Source of the DNA: Colletotrichum lupini
Lineage: Eukaryota > Ascomycota > Sordariomycetes > Glomerellales > Glomerellaceae
Length of the DNA: 64,000 nt
Reading direction: 5' to 3'
NCBI RefSeq assembly: GCF_023278565.1
Contig: NC_064677.1
Location: 6,200,001-6,264,000, forward strand
The translations under genes were made by a program, and so were the position numbers. Below, piece by piece: positions 22,708-34,591 of this stretch; the stretch's first letter is position 1; every line of letters starts with the position of its first letter. The notes under the pieces are model-generated. The model was given only the letters and a program-made list of their open reading frames with translations, was not told where the DNA came from and ran no database searches.

Positions 22708-24314
22708 TCATAACTTTGAGTCGCCCGATGAAGGCTTCTCCTCTTTCTCTACACTCCCGGAGGCTTCTTGTGCCGTTGTAGAAGCAAAATCCGACTCAGC
22801 CTTCGAACCCGCCGCCGACTCCTTGTCCACACCAGCAGCAGGCGCGGACGTCTCCTCATACCGAGAAACCCCACTCAGCAACTCAGCGCTCTTGGGATCC
22901 TCGCGTTTCATCTCAGCCACAGGCGCAGAAGCGTCGAAAACGATGGCAACCTCGTCGAGAGGGGTGGCGGCCCCCTGCGCCGCAAGCTGAATCTTCTTCT
23001 TGGCCTCGATCCGGAAGTCCTTTGCGTCCTGCGGTGCGCCTTCAGATCCGTTGACGGTTCTCCCCTCGCGGCCGCGATCGTCCTTGATGTCCGTGCCGAT
23101 CTCGCCCCCTTGCCCCTGGATTGCCTTGGACATTCTCTGGACGACGCCCTCGGGGATGCTCTTCTGCGCGTCCTCGGTGTCGCTTCCGCCGTCTTGCCGT
23201 AAAGGAAAGCCGACTTCTTCCGTTTCCTTGGTATTCTCCGTGGCATCCCCTTCCTTTTCGTCGTCCTTGTCGTCGTCGAGCTTGAGCGCCGTGTCGACAC
23301 CCTCGGTAACTCTCCGAATCTCCTCCTCCAAATCATCCTCGCCTTCGCCAGCGGCTGACGCAAGCTGCCTCTCGGCCTCCTTTTTGCCCACAATACCGCG
23401 CCAGAGCGCCTCTAGCTCGTCGCCCCAGCCAAGCAGGGCAGCAAGCTTACGAACCCCAGCATCGCACGTCCCCAACTCAACAACGTCATCCGCCCTGCGA
23501 CCCATCTGTCCCACCCGTTCCCTGTTGAGCAGCAACCGCGGCACGCCAGATTTCGAAGCCTCGGCCAGGCCAGCAAAGGGGTAGACCGAGAGACTCGTCC
23601 CCATGACCACAATCAAATCAGCCACGGCGGGCAGATGTGTATTATCGCGGAACGCCTCCGGCAGCGCCTCCCCAAAGAAGACGATATCCGGCTTCACGAG
23701 CCCGCCGCAGGAATCGCACTTGGGCACGTTTTCGTCCTGGACATGCTTCTCCATCCGGTCGGCGGGGAAGGGGTCCTTGCACTCGATGCAGCGCTGGGTG
23801 GCGAAGCTGCCGTGCGCCTCGATGATCTTGTCGTCCGGCACGCCGGCACGCCTCTCGAGGCAGTCAATGTTTTGTGTAAAGTTCATCTGCAGGAGACCCT
23901 TCTTCGCGAGCAGGGCGATGAAGGCGTGAGAGACGGTGGGGTGGAATTTTCCCGGGTAAAGCTCTTTGGCGAGGTAGTAGAAGGGCTCGGGGTGCTTGCG
24001 GAAGTAGGAGATGTCGAAGACGGCTTCGGCGTAGGGGAGGTTCAAGCGGGCTAAGTTGGCGTAGAGGCCGGTGCCGGGTGACCTGAAGTCGGGGACTGGG
24101 TGGTGATTGTGTTAGAAACTTGCGCAAACTTGGTCTCAATCGTCAAGGGAGGGCGCATACTGCCAGCGGCTGTGGAGATTCCGGCGCCGGTCATGACGGC
24201 AATCTTTTTCGCATCGCCGGATTTGATGTAATCAGCAATGGCCTCCAGCGAGCGCGACTCGAGCGTCTTGGGCTGGACGCTGTCGTCCAGCATCGTCGAC
24301 TCCTCGTTACCCAT
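22708..24314 (-). CDS. hst2: Sirtuin, HST2-type NAD-dependent protein deacetylase
   Basis: Exons 24314-24161 and 24095-22708 (intron 65 bp, donor GTATGC, acceptor ACCCAG) give 513 residues. Catalytic core: GAGIS (43-47), IPDFRSP (52-58), TQNID, catalytic His in EAHGSF, the zinc Cys pairs RCIEC and KCDSC, GEALP, and MGTSLSVYPFA. This wording is that of class I sirtuins of the Hst2/SIRT2 branch. It removes acyl groups from lysines using NAD, releasing nicotinamide and O-acetyl-ADP-ribose. After the core there is a long, acidic, low-complexity tail of over 200 residues, much longer than in yeast Hst2. The start MGNEES fits the N-myristoylation pattern (Gly2, Ser6). Its neighbour 4 kb downstream on the other strand is a Nudix enzyme able to use ADP-ribose-type products. 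Confidence 0.93.
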
Positions 24315-25037
24315 CTTCTTGCGCGGCCGGTTGGAGTTGGGCCGGCCCTTGGGATGTTTCTCGCGGCGTCGGCGGCCTATGATGGGCAGGTTGGCGGGGT
24401 TGGTGGGTAGGGGTGGCGGGGAGAAAAAGTCAGGTCGTGCGGTGCGAGTTGCCGTCTATCTTACTGTCGAAGAGAGAGGAGTACACCAAAAGCGCCTTAG
24501 GTATTTGCCGCGTACTACAAAAGAAGCTCTAGGTTTATGTTTCGGTCAATGTGCGAGTGTAGCCTGGAGTGGATGGATGGTAGGTAAGAGGCAGCTATCT
24601 GCCTCGCCGGCGACTCACAAAAAAGTCGTTGGTTCGCTTCGCCGTTACATCATGCGGCGACCCCACCCCCGCCATCCCTCAGCGTCGTGCTCGGGCGTTT
24701 GGAGCTCTTATCGTTATCAGATGAGCCCTACAGCGGTGGCGGACATCGCGGGCCAAGACCGGGAATACGGGCAGGTAGCTTAGAATGGTCAGTCAATGTC
24801 CATTGGGTGTAGATTCCCATCTACCTGATCATGACCTCGAATCTTGCCATCTCCCTTCTTTACTCACAGCAACTTTTTCATCTCGATGGATTTACCCGTT
24901 GTACTTTTTCAAACAGAGAAATTGAGGATGACGAGAAATTGAGGATAACTGTATTTGGCATGTGCATCTCTCTATTCTAATGGACATGGATTCCGTGCAT
25001 CGACGTCTATCCCTCTAGACAACAACAAGGTAGGTAT
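24315..25037. other. Intergenic between MFS 3' end and sirtuin 5' end
   Basis: About 720 bp; should contain the sirtuin promoter (minus strand) and the MFS terminator. Open frames here run in from the sirtuin's antisense strand and show no family features. Confidence 0.45.
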
Positions 25038-26857
25038 CTATCGAATCTTGTCTCTAGGCAAACGATAGGCAAACGCGATCGCAGTACCAGCAATAGCCAT
25101 GACAGTCGCGGCCATATACGGCAGACCGAGCCATATGCCTCCTGCCGAGTTGCCAGCTTTCAGCAAGCCCGAAATCACCGGAGCCGAAACCAGCAGGCTC
25201 ACTTGTTCCACCCAGGTGATTGCCGTGTTTAGGGTACCTATCGTGTGCGGCTCGACTACGGCGTTGAGGATGGCTCGGCAAATATTTGTGTAAACGGTGC
25301 CCATGGAGAAAATGATGAGGGCTGATGTGAAAGATCAGCATATCTGGGTGATTGAGGACCGGAACCAGCCCGATACAGATGGCAAGGTAAAGAAGGCAAA
25401 CATACCAGTAATTAGAAACCAAGGCGCGAATGCAATGGCGACCATGAAGCACCCGACAGCCAGGAGGATGCCGCTCATTCGGGTGAGCCAGAGATCCCGA
25501 ACTAGAGGATGCACTCCCGTACGCTTGGTGATCAGCCAGCTCAGCGCGGGGAGAATGGCGAGCAGCATGACCATGTTTGTAACCGTCGAGACAGTTCCCA
25601 AGAGCGTTGCCTGCGTGTCGCAACGATTTGTCAGATAACGAACCCCGTGGTGTGTGGCTGAGACGGCGCGACATCGACTTACTTTTGCCCAAGACCAGCC
25701 CAGCAAGTTGTGCACGTATTGCGACATGATGTCTATCTTGACATACTTTACGATAACTGTGAGATTGAAGCCGAGGACGAGGGAAATCACGCTCTTGGAC
25801 TTGATCAAAAAGGTGTAGACATGGCCCATGTCGTTCTTCACGGCGAAGATGATCTGCTGCTTGAGTGTGCGCTTGTCCCTCGCGTCTTCCTCGGACCGCG
25901 AGAGTGTCTGCTCGACCTCTTGATCAGCGGCGCGGCGGAGCTCCAGGGTTTCTGGGATGAAAGGCGGCAGGCATGTGCCGATGATTAAGAGGACCATGCC
26001 GACGCTGAGAGGCAGCCATGGGTTCTTGCTCAATAGGTAGGCGCTGAGAGGCGCAACTACAAGCTCTCCCGCAAGCGCGATTGCGCCAATCTTGTAGTAA
26101 ACCGCGGTCCTATCACACGTGAGCTTCTGAATGACTGATCTCGGCAATGGACAAATCTTACAGGCTGGAAATGGGGACGACGTCAGAGATCATGGTCCAG
26201 GTCATGGCTTGAATCATGCCTGCGCCTCCACCTATGAATTGGAAAGCTGCTCCGAACCACATGGTCCAAAGAGGGAGAATATTGGGCCACAGAACTGTCC
26301 AATGAGCAAATTTCACCGGTAGAAGAGGTATGTTCATAACCTACGGGGCAGCAGCATCCAGGCAAGCTCCAGCGTAATACCTAGCATGGCCAAAGATAGG
26401 ACTGGTCGGCGGCCATACTTGTCTGCAATAACTCCGTAGGGAATCGCAGTGAGCAATGCTGCGAATACAATAATTAGCCGGCGCTGACAGTTGGGGTTGG
26501 AGGGCGGGACATACACGGGACGCAGTCAAATGAGTTTTGCCAGCCTTTAATCATGGCCAGCTGGCCTTGTACATCCGGCCCTTTGCATACATCGTCATCC
26601 TCGGCCGAGATGATGTGGTCGGGGTAGCGTTGGCGACAGATAATTTCTTCCATGAGCTGATATGAAGGCGGGATCTGAAGATAGGCGCCAACTTCGACGA
26701 TAAGAATAAAGGTCATTGCCAGACCAATGACCTTTAGCTGGTATCTACGGCTTGGGGCGACTGTGGGTGGCAAGTCGTGTGACAATAACGGCGTCTCTTC
26801 TTCAGGCCTGCTTTCGATGTCGCCATTGCGGTCGTCAACCGCTTTAGTGGGTGCCAT
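25038..26857 (-). CDS. Major facilitator superfamily transporter
   Basis: Six exons on the minus strand: 26857-26515, 26458-26345, 26294-26162, 26109-25683, 25610-25406 and 25321-25038; phases close exactly to 501 residues. The start MAPTKA was preferred over an upstream in-frame extension because it begins a usual hydrophilic N-tail with an acidic-dileucine-like stretch (EEETPLL). About twelve hydrophobic segments are present; the loop between segments 2 and 3 has the MFS motif as ADKYGRRPVL, preceded by AIPYG. A long charged loop (about 225-260) separates the halves. The type is a drug/metabolite transporter of unknown substrate. Its 5' end faces the Ysa1-type gene over a 1.47-kb divergent region. 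Introns are 50-84 bp. Confidence 0.88.
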
Positions 26858-28326
26858 CTTGATCTTGGAGCATATGTCGTCCGTGACGACTAAAGAGTGT
26901 TTAGAAAAGACGAGGAAGCCGACAGAAGAAAGAAAGTTGTATATCTTAAGGGAGTGTGAAGAAGTATAAGTCTGTGGTGAAGCCAGAGTCTCAAGCATCA
27001 CCAGGCGCGGTGCCGAGGGAGGTGGATTGGTCAATCCTTCCCGGAGAGGAAGGTCGATGAATGAGATGCAAGCGTCGCGTGGCTAACCAGTCGGCGGCCT
27101 TTAAGTGTAATACGGAGGAATTGGACCCTGGTCGTGGACCGCTCAAGTTGGCCAGTCCCTGTGGGCACGCTGAACCAACGACAAATGCGAGTCAGACTGC
27201 CTGCTGGACGTCACAGAGACTCCCCTCCGATTTGATAGACATGACAAGGAAGGTTCTATGATAGCACGTTATCGTGTGCGGACCCAAACTTGCAGTGATG
27301 TTCCTCGCTGGCCTGTTATGTCTGGCGCAAGTACGTATCCGTACGGCGTTGACACTAGTGGTCGTTTGGGCTGGATCCGACCGGTTGGTAATCCAGGCGG
27401 CGCGTCCTCGCCTGCGTGCGGAGTACCGCAGCGCATGCAGTTAGTCGCGGTGGGAACGCAACGTCAAGGGCCTCGTGCGTCTTACACTCATCGGCGCAAT
27501 AGAAACCCGAAGATGCAAGTTTGCTCGTTGGGTAACCTTGACGTCGTGCGTGCCCTTCCAGAAGCGATAACGATTTCGTGTGTTTCCCCCGTTCTCTCCC
27601 TCTCGGATGCGTCTTTCGGAAAGCTTTCTCCGAGGACTCTTCGATGATCAGTGGATGGGAGGTTCGTCCAAACGTCCATGACCGTAAATCTCCCATTTCG
27701 ATCCGGCGAGTATTTCATGGGCAGGGGTCCCTTGGACATCTCCAGGCTTGGGACGGTGCCCAAAAGCTTGTTAGCGACTGACGTGGTGACGCGTCCAGGA
27801 ACGTTGAAATAAAATGCTACCTTGCGAGGCTAAGACAGCGTTCTCGGACCGAGGCCGCTCTTATTCAATCCGTATCGCAAGACAAAACGTCTCAAGGACG
27901 GAGGAGGCGTCCCTAATGCCGCTGTTGCACGCTCCGGGATCCTTGTTGAGAGACTGAATGAGTGGTCGACATTCTGCCTGGGCGCATCGTTTGGAGAAGT
28001 CTCTATTCGACCATACGTCGCGAACAGGGTACTCAAGCCAAATTTGATGATTGTAGTCGAACAGCTGTCGTTCGTGACTGATACCGGTTACTTCCCTTCC
28101 CGCCTTCCTAGGGACACTCAGGTGGAAAGCGTTACCTACCTACCTTGGGCGTGCTACGCAGGCAAGAGCTGCGTGATGACTAAGTGAGGTGACCACCGCG
28201 GGGTGGCGAGCACCAGCCAGCCACGGCGACACTGACAGAAGCTACCCCGCCATCCCGCCGAAGCTCCGACGCCTCTCCTCCAACTCCAAGCCTAAGATAC
28301 CTTACGTTAGCATCAACACGTCCACA
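26858..28326. other. Divergent intergenic region (MFS / Nudix)
   Basis: 1.47 kb between divergent genes. Several short frames occur on both strands but none shows a motif, a convincing start or exon partners. A TACCTACC-type microsatellite lies near 28134, just upstream of the Nudix gene. Confidence 0.45.
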
Positions 28327-29071
28327 ATGTCTGCCAAAGTGACCGCCACCGGCCCTCTGGTAAGCCAACACAACTGACTCCAAGCAATCTACTATTCCGT
28401 ATGCCCTATCTGACCCATAGAACCGCAGGGCGAGGGCGAGGCTCGCTGGATCAAGCTCATCAAGATCAACTACGATGACCAGAACGGCAACTCCCGCACC
28501 TGGGAATCCGCCGAGCGCCGCACCCGCCCAAAGAACGGCGAGATTGACGGCGTCGGCATCGTCGCCATCCTCGAGAAGCCCACCGGCCCCGAGATCATCC
28601 TCCAGAAGCAGTACCGCCCGCCGATTGACAAGATCTGCATCGAGGTTCCCGCGGGGCTCGTGGACGAGGGTGAGACGGCCGAGCAGGCTGCCGTGCGCGA
28701 GCTCAAGGAGGAGACGGGATACGTTGGCAAGGTGTCCGAGACCACGCCGATCATGTTTAATGGTATGTAACATCTCAAACAACTCAATACTCTCCTTAGC
28801 TCAGGCGCAGCTGACGTCGATTTGCCTTCAAGATCCCGGGTTCTGCAATACCAATCTCCGCATGGTCCACGTCACCATCGACACCTCCCTCCCCGAGAAC
28901 CAAAACCCAAAGGCCGAACTGGAAGAAGGAGAATTCATCGAGGTCTTCACCGTGCCGCTGTCCAACTTCTGGGCAGAGTGCATTCGTCTGGAGAAGGAAG
29001 GCTACGCCATCGATGCCCGCGTGGGGACTATTGCCGAAGGCATTGAATTAGCAAAGAAATTCAAGCTATAA
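28327..29071 (+). CDS. ysa1: Nudix hydrolase, ADP-ribose pyrophosphatase (Ysa1-type)
   Basis: Exons 28327-28359, 28429-28762 and 28833-29071 give 201 residues. The Nudix box is perfect (residues 87-109: G-x5-E-x7-R-E-L-x-E-E-x-G-Y), with the upstream KQYRPP and VPAGLVD parts seen in ADP-ribose pyrophosphatases. The reaction is ADP-ribose (and O-acetyl-ADP-ribose or related sugars) to AMP and the sugar phosphate, Mg-dependent, in cytosol or nucleus. Introns of 69 and 70 bp have GTAAGC and GTATGT donors. The ATG at 28327 was chosen as the first true ATG in frame. It lies tail to tail with another Nudix gene, with only 49 bp between their stops. Confidence 0.93.
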
Positions 29072-29120
29072 TGATGATGCATGCCCGAGACTTTTATCCC
29101 CTTCATCGTGCCGCCACAAC

Positions 29121-30014
29121 TCATAACTTGCCCTCGCGCCGGAGTCCCTCCCAAAGAGCCACAGCCGCAAGACACTTTGCATCCCGCGCGCCCTCCCGCC
29201 ACAGATCCTTCATCGGCACCAGCTTCAACGTAATCTTCTCTCCGTGATCCCGCAGCCCAGTCAGCTTGCCGCTCCACTCCTTCAATTGCTCGCGAGGGAT
29301 CCTCTTCTCGTGGCTATACAGCGTCACGAACTCGTCACAGCCGCCGGCAGAGGGGTACATCGCCTCTGCTAAGCCCTCATCAGCTTCGTTCCCAGATGAT
29401 CTGCCCGCGCCGGCCAGCTCGCTCAGGCACGTCAGTTTCGATTCGTGGATCTCCAAGCCCAGCTCCTCCTGAATTTCTTTTGCCGCCGCGCCTGCGAAGC
29501 TACCGCTGTCGTCGACCATGCCGGCGGGCAACTCAACAAATGACAGACTGCCGACCGGCACGCGGGGCTGCACCGTCAGCACGACATAGCGCTCATCGCT
29601 GTCGGGCGGGGCGTCATCGGGGACGAGCATCACCAGCATGCCGACGCTGGGTCCGCGAAGGAATATGCTGGCTGGGAGACCCTCTCCTGCCTCATTCTTG
29701 ACATCGGCCCTCACCTTGAGGAAACCGACGCGGCCGGATCCAAAGATGTCAAAGGCCTGAACTGTGATGCCGCGTAGGCGGTAGGGGTCTTGGTGGAATG
29801 GGTGGTCTTTGCTCTTGGCTTGCAGGCTTAGGGAGTTGTTGAGGCCCTTGACCCAATCCTAGTTTGACAGTCAGCGCTGTTCCTCGTCCTTAAAGGGAGA
29901 ACACTAGAAGTAGCTTCACACGTTAAATGGTCGGAAACCTAGTAGTTGGTCTTCCGACAGGCCATTAGGCAGCTCGACCTGGATACCGCTGTCTTTCAGT
30001 GTGACTGTCGACAT
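29121..30014 (-). CDS. Nudix hydrolase, ADP-sugar diphosphatase-like
   Basis: Exons 30014-29922 and 29858-29121 (63-bp intron, donor GTGTGA, acceptor ACTAG) give 276 residues. The Nudix box reads G-x5-E in GMVDDSGSFAG with downstream K-E-I-Q-E-E-L-G; the first Glu of the canonical box is Ser/Gly-shifted, as seen in fungal homologues of this group, with ELPAGM before it and a long C-terminal part with RDHGEKITLKLVP. Fungal relatives hydrolyse ADP-glucose or ADP-ribose type sugars. An in-frame ATG at 30140 would add 42 residues rich in Arg and Ser/Thr and poor in acids, like a mitochondrial presequence; the shorter start is given. It converges on the Ysa1-type gene. Confidence 0.85.
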
Positions 30015-31186
30015 GGTTCGGGTAATGATGGCTGAATGCGCAGTTGGAATGCTTGGTCGTATGAGAGTTGATTGGAAATCATTCAGTTTTGATCTCGGGT
30101 TGAGACCACTTTGTCGAAACAGAAGCGCGGCGACTCTCATTTCAATGAGATGGTCGTGGAGTGTTGACGAAGATGAATTGATTGACGTCAGACCAATGAA
30201 GGGGATTGGCGGGGCTTCCTCCGACTTACCTTAGTGCCTGCCGGAAGAGCTTTGACCGGGGTTGTGGAGAGCTTATCCCTGCACAACCCGGAGGCTCGCT
30301 AGTTGTTGATTAACGAAGGCTAAGGTACCTAGTATGTTAAGCACACCTGATGCTCAGTTGGCAAGCCTATTGCTAGGTCCCACTCGCCGTTTGAATTTCT
30401 TTATTTTCCTCTGTTCTCTCGTTGTTAGGTCCTTGATAATCACATTATTTACTTCAGACAAATACCCGCTCTAGCATCTAGCCCACGATGTGTAGAGGTA
30501 AGCGAGTTGTCTATGGTCCAGCTCATTCCTGCTTCATATGAAGCCCTGCGCTACGAGCGATGGTGCCACGATTCTGAATCATCCTTACGGGGGTCGCATT
30601 ATCTTGACTGGAAGGTGCTGGCCGACCGGTGATTCCACATTAGATGACTAGGACTGCGCAAAGAGCCTCTATATACCCCTTCTATCTCATTCCTGTCACC
30701 AGCAACAGCAGGCGCCTTCCTAGGTCGGTTGGTCAGGACAAACTGGCTGGGTGGTGGAATGGTTAAAAGATCGACAATACCCCCTGACAGCCTAATCGAC
30801 TGGCTACGAGTTCGAGTCCGCATACGATCCCAGCATGAGCACTATAATAATCGCCAGGAGATGTAGCCACACCGGTGGTGAACTTCTTTTTTGCGTGCGT
30901 TTAGGTATCGTTATGACGAAGTCTGTCCTAAGGTAGGTAAGCTTCTCGGCAGCATCAGCAGAGTAAGAGAGAGAAGACCAAATGTCGGCTACACGAGAAG
31001 CCCGGAGACCAAGAGAACCAGTCCAAAGATTTGTAATCGTCAATGCTTTTCCTGTCTGGATGCTATGGCTACATATGCAAGTGGAACATTCCCCATAGAC
31101 ATACTTCCTGCAGAAAATTTACCGCAACTCCAACAACCTTTTACATGTTCGCGTTTGCTAAACCGCTGGCCTCCCGCTTGGCTGAT
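30015..31186. other. Intergenic; holds a tRNA-like relic
   Basis: 1.17 kb between the 5' end of a Nudix gene and the 3' end of the acyltransferase gene. The first ~130 bp may encode a longer Nudix N-terminus. A tRNA-like sequence at 30746-30834 is listed on its own. Open frames at 30890-31280 are not convincing. Confidence 0.45.
30746..30834 (+). other. tRNA-like sequence, degenerate
   Basis: Ends GCTGGG and CCCAGC pair, an A-box-like TGGTGGAATGG (30751-30761) and a B-box-like AGTTCGAGTCC lie between, spaced as in a class II tRNA of 89 nt. The T stem does not pair and the acceptor is displaced by about five bases, so it is not a working tRNA by eye. A tRNA pseudogene or a SINE head would fit. 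Confidence 0.3.
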
Positions 31187-32746
31187 TTATCCCAGGAAAT
31201 TTTTCAAGTTCCCGCCAATGTTCTTTAGATCCAACAGGAACGTGTCGTGTCCAAAGAAACTCATCTCCTCGCTCAGCTCATAGTGCGCAACGTTCCTATT
31301 GCCCGCGAGCTTCAATGCCTCGGCCACTTCCCTCTGCTGCCACGCGGGGAAGAGGATGTCACTCGCCACACCAATCACGAGAGCAGGAGTGTCTCTCAGA
31401 GGCGCAAGGCCCGCAATGAGGTCTTCAGGCGGCCTGGAGGACACCTCGACGGACTGATCGGCCGTGCCGGCGTTGGATTCTGGCTGCTCCACGTAGGGCT
31501 TCTCGGGCAGCGTAAGACTGCAGGCGGCATCATTCCGCGCGGGCGACTCGCCAGACTGCAGAAGCTTCTCGCGCTCTGCTCTCCTCGCGTTGGCAGCGAG
31601 CTGGTTCTCCCTCCCCAAGTCGAAAAGATCCATCGCCTTGCTGACATAGAGCAGACTATTAGGATCGTACGTCAAGCAGAACTTTTCTCCGGCGTGATCG
31701 AGGTACGTCTCGATCAAGAAATCAGGGCACAGCGCAGGCGGTTTGCTCGGGTCCGCCCTCCGCCTGCCGAACCTCTGCTCCCACTCCGGTCCCGACCGGT
31801 ACGTGACGGTTGCAATCTCGCGCGCGAGCTTCATCCCCGCGTGCGGCGGCACCCTGCCGTAGTAGAACCCTCTGTTCCAGTTCGGGTCCATCATCAGCAC
31901 CTGCCGCTGCGTGTGGCGCATCGCGATGCTGTAAGGGTGAGATCGGGCGCAGCCGCTGATGGAGACGATCCGGCCGACGCGGTCCGGGAAGAGGACGCCT
32001 GCACCGAGCGATTGCATACCGCCCATGCTCGAGCCGACGCTGGCGTAGAGCTTGTCTACGCCGAGGCCGTCGAGGAGGCGGAACTGCGCGCGCACCATGT
32101 CCTCCATGGTCAAGATGGGAAATCTTGTCGCGTACCGCTGTCCGTCTGCTGGGTCGATACTGCTCGGTCCTGTTGAGCCGTAGCAGCCTCCTATTACGTT
32201 TGTGCAGATAACGTGGTATTTATCGGTATCTAAAGCCAACCCCGGTCCGATGAACTTCTCCCACCAACCGGGGTTGGGGTTGCTCTCTGTCGAATGCGCG
32301 TGAGACGACGCCGAGAGGCCAGTGTGCAAGAGAATGACGTTGGACTTGTCGGCGTTCATCTTGCCCCACGATTCATATGCGATGTCGAATTCAGGTAGAA
32401 CACCGCCCCAGTCGAGCAGGAGAGGGTCCTTGCAGTGGTATACTTCTGTCGCGCCGGCGGTATAAGACGGCTCGGGGCCGCTCGATTCGTACCGTGCTTC
32501 GAGGCTCGCGGATCGGTTCTCGAGAGCGTCAAGGCATGGAAATGCCATTGCCGGATTTGACGCATCGCCGGGGCTGTTCGAAGCCTTCCGCGCCGGCTTG
32601 GAGTGGAACTGGTGGGCGCATTGCCGGTTGCCAAGAGGAGCTGCCGCCGCGACTTTGGAGCTCCGGAAAACGGAGGGAGCTTGGACGCGCGATGCTGGTG
32701 CGCGGGCCTGGCGAAGGGCCTGCGAGGCGATTCTTTGGCACTTCAT
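31187..32746 (-). CDS. cysA: Serine O-acetyl/succinyltransferase, mitochondrial (CysA/Cys2 type)
   Basis: Single exon of 519 residues from the ATG at 32746; an upstream TTG extension was not used. The first ~50 residues are rich in Ala, Arg, Gln and Ser with almost no acids, as in mitochondrial presequences. The rest is an alpha/beta-hydrolase acyltransferase of the MetX family: oxyanion [10 protein letters not shown], nucleophile Ser in VGSSMGG (about 239), Asp in GVASDILFP (about 462), His in GHDTF (about 502). The stretch [14 protein letters not shown] is the mark of the serine-specific fungal branch; homoserine enzymes read differently there. It activates L-serine for cysteine synthesis. 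A ~60-residue low-complexity insert (about 385-440) lies before the Asp. The gene is divergent from the next one. Confidence 0.92.
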   Translation of the reverse strand: MKCQRIASQALRQARAPASRVQAPSVFRSSKVAAAAPLGNRQCAHQFHSKPARKASNSPGDASNPAMAFPCLDALENRSASLEARYESSGPEPSYTAGATEVYHCKDPLLLDWGGVLPEFDIAYESWGKMNADKSNVILLHTGLSASSHAHSTESNPNPGWWEKFIGPGLALDTDKYHVICTNVIGGCYGSTGPSSIDPADGQRYATRFPILTMEDMVRAQFRLLDGLGVDKLYASVGSSMGGMQSLGAGVLFPDRVGRIVSISGCARSHPYSIAMRHTQRQVLMMDPNWNRGFYYGRVPPHAGMKLAREIATVTYRSGPEWEQRFGRRRADPSKPPALCPDFLIETYLDHAGEKFCLTYDPNSLLYVSKAMDLFDLGRENQLAANARRAEREKLLQSGESPARNDAACSLTLPEKPYVEQPESNAGTADQSVEVSSRPPEDLIAGLAPLRDTPALVIGVASDILFPAWQQREVAEALKLAGNRNVAHYELSEEMSFFGHDTFLLDLKNIGGNLKNFLG

Positions 32747-33215
32747 CACAACAAATACTGACAAAAAATTGGCAATTGGAAATTATGAAAGGTCCGGGAC
32801 CATCTTCCAGGTCACTTGCGACAGAAATATCGAGGCCATCGGCTCTCGGTTTGTAAGCGGGAGCTCCTCCGGTGACGACCCATTGTCTTCAGTCAGTGGC
32901 TAACGATGGTGTAATTTCACGTGATACTGACCGATAAGGAATGCTTATCGCATCGAGCAGGGGTCCTGTCAGTGACATTTCGCAACCCCACCATCGGGTC
33001 CATATCCCCACTGACGTCAATTTAAAGCTGCAGGCCTCCGTGCACCGACCCCGAAATGAACCTTTGGAGTTGCCATGAGCTGACGTCGCCTTCCCACGTA
33101 CTTAGGTACCGCAACCACAAGATCCCTACGAAACCGGCGCCTTCACATCTTCTTACCCCTCTTCCCACCATTCCTCTTTCTGAGTTCCCCAGATATCCCT
33201 CCTGTGTATCCGTAC
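32747..33215. other. Divergent intergenic region (cysA / unknown gene)
   Basis: 470 bp, expected to contain two promoters. It has paired TGACGTC-like sequences (33011-33017 and 33082-33088), CRE-type sites to which bZIP factors could bind; this is a sequence match only. No gene. Confidence 0.4.
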
Positions 33216-34402
33216 ATGTCTTTCTTCTCCCAATTCCAACAATACGCCGGAACCTTTGCAACAGTAGCAGCCGGTGCTATCATCGCTAGAGCCGTCGGCA
33301 TCATGCAATCAGACACCCGAGACGACCACTCAGGGCCAAGCCCGCAGGAGCCCGGGAATTACAAGCCCTCGCACGTCGATGTCATCGTTGTCCGCGTCAT
33401 GCTCGAAAAGGCCTCCAACTTCCCTCCCGAAATTCTAGACCTCATCATCGACCAGGCCGAATACTGGCCGCATTCCGAAGCCAGCATCTACCACGCAATA
33501 ACTCCCCTCCGCGATGCCCTTCGTGTCGTAGGCACCACCGGAGACGAGAACAAGTTCATCCTGCGGTGTCCCCCCATCGGATTTCTCGACTTCAAAAAGG
33601 TCGGCCCGGCATTCAAGACCGCGCCGCTGCCGCCCAAGTCGGGCGATGGGTCCCCCGTTACGGAGCCGCTCCGTAACCTGACGCTCCTCGAACCCACCTC
33701 AAGCCCCACCGAGATCGTCTCCGAAGCCCCGAGAGAATACTTTACGGGGTCCATGAAGGCGCCGCCCACTCTGACCCACCCGGTGCGGAAGATCGTCTTC
33801 AAGCTGCGGAGTAAAGATCAAGGTTGGGGTGGTGGACACGGTGATCGTGGGTCCTACCGAGGATCTTGGTCCTGGTTCGAGGCTGGCTTGGAGAAGTTCG
33901 ACAAGGAGCGTACCTGTAAGCTATCCTTCTGCTCATGGAACAAAACCCTGCTAAGCACTAACGAACAGGTGATGGATCCTGCAAGATAGCAGCGGAAAGC
34001 TCGGATAGCGAGTCCGAAGAGGCACCAGTCATCAGCGAAACGAACCTGTGCACCTGCGGCCTTCAGTCGATATATCCCCCCGTCCTAGCGACCGCCGACG
34101 GGAAGCTTGCCTACTCCCATGCTATGCACCCGCTTGAGAACCTCAAGATACAAACCAACAAGACTGCCAACAGGGACTTTATGGACCATGAGGTGGTATG
34201 GTCTTGGACCGACGACATCCACCCGGAGTCGCCCGAGGCCGATCGGCTAGCTGAGATAGGTCGGGGCAAGGGCACAGGGACTGGAAAGTTCGTGCGCAAT
34301 TTGAAGCTGGGAGATGTGGTCACGGTATGGGGCAAGGCGAGGTTCGGTGGCTGGGCCAACTACGTGGAGAGCGTCAAGGTTGAGATTTACTGGGCTGTTT
34401 GA
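33216..34402 (+). CDS. Conserved fungal protein of unknown function
   Basis: Exons 33216-33915 and 33969-34402 (53-bp intron, donor GTAAGC) give 377 residues. The ATG at 33216 opens a short hydrophobic N-terminus (about 12-28) that might be an anchor. A segment near residue 70 (FPPEILDLIIDQAEYWP) looks like the start of an F-box-like helix. The middle is Pro/Ser-rich. A Cys pair occurs in CTCG after the intron. The C-terminal half has WSWTDDI and a conserved end VTVWGKARFGGWANYVESV that suggests a beta-rich domain. I recognise the general family as one found in filamentous fungi but know no function. Frame closure across the intron supports the model. Confidence 0.75.
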
Positions 34403-34591
34403 GAGACAGTTATTGCAGCGTTTACGATCCGATCCGCACCGGTCTGTATACTATTCCCCCTAATATTCATGTTTCATGACCACCGAAACGTAATTATCGC
34501 CGCGCACAGCGATGCCTCTCAGAAGGTTTGCCATGAAGTAGTACCCGAATCAGAGCCTGTATGTGACATTTATGCCTTGCCAGACCGTATT

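Noticed and set aside
22768..23584. Plus-strand frames of 144-194 codons over the sirtuin tail
   Set aside because: Ser/Pro/Leu-rich shadows of the acidic low-complexity tail.
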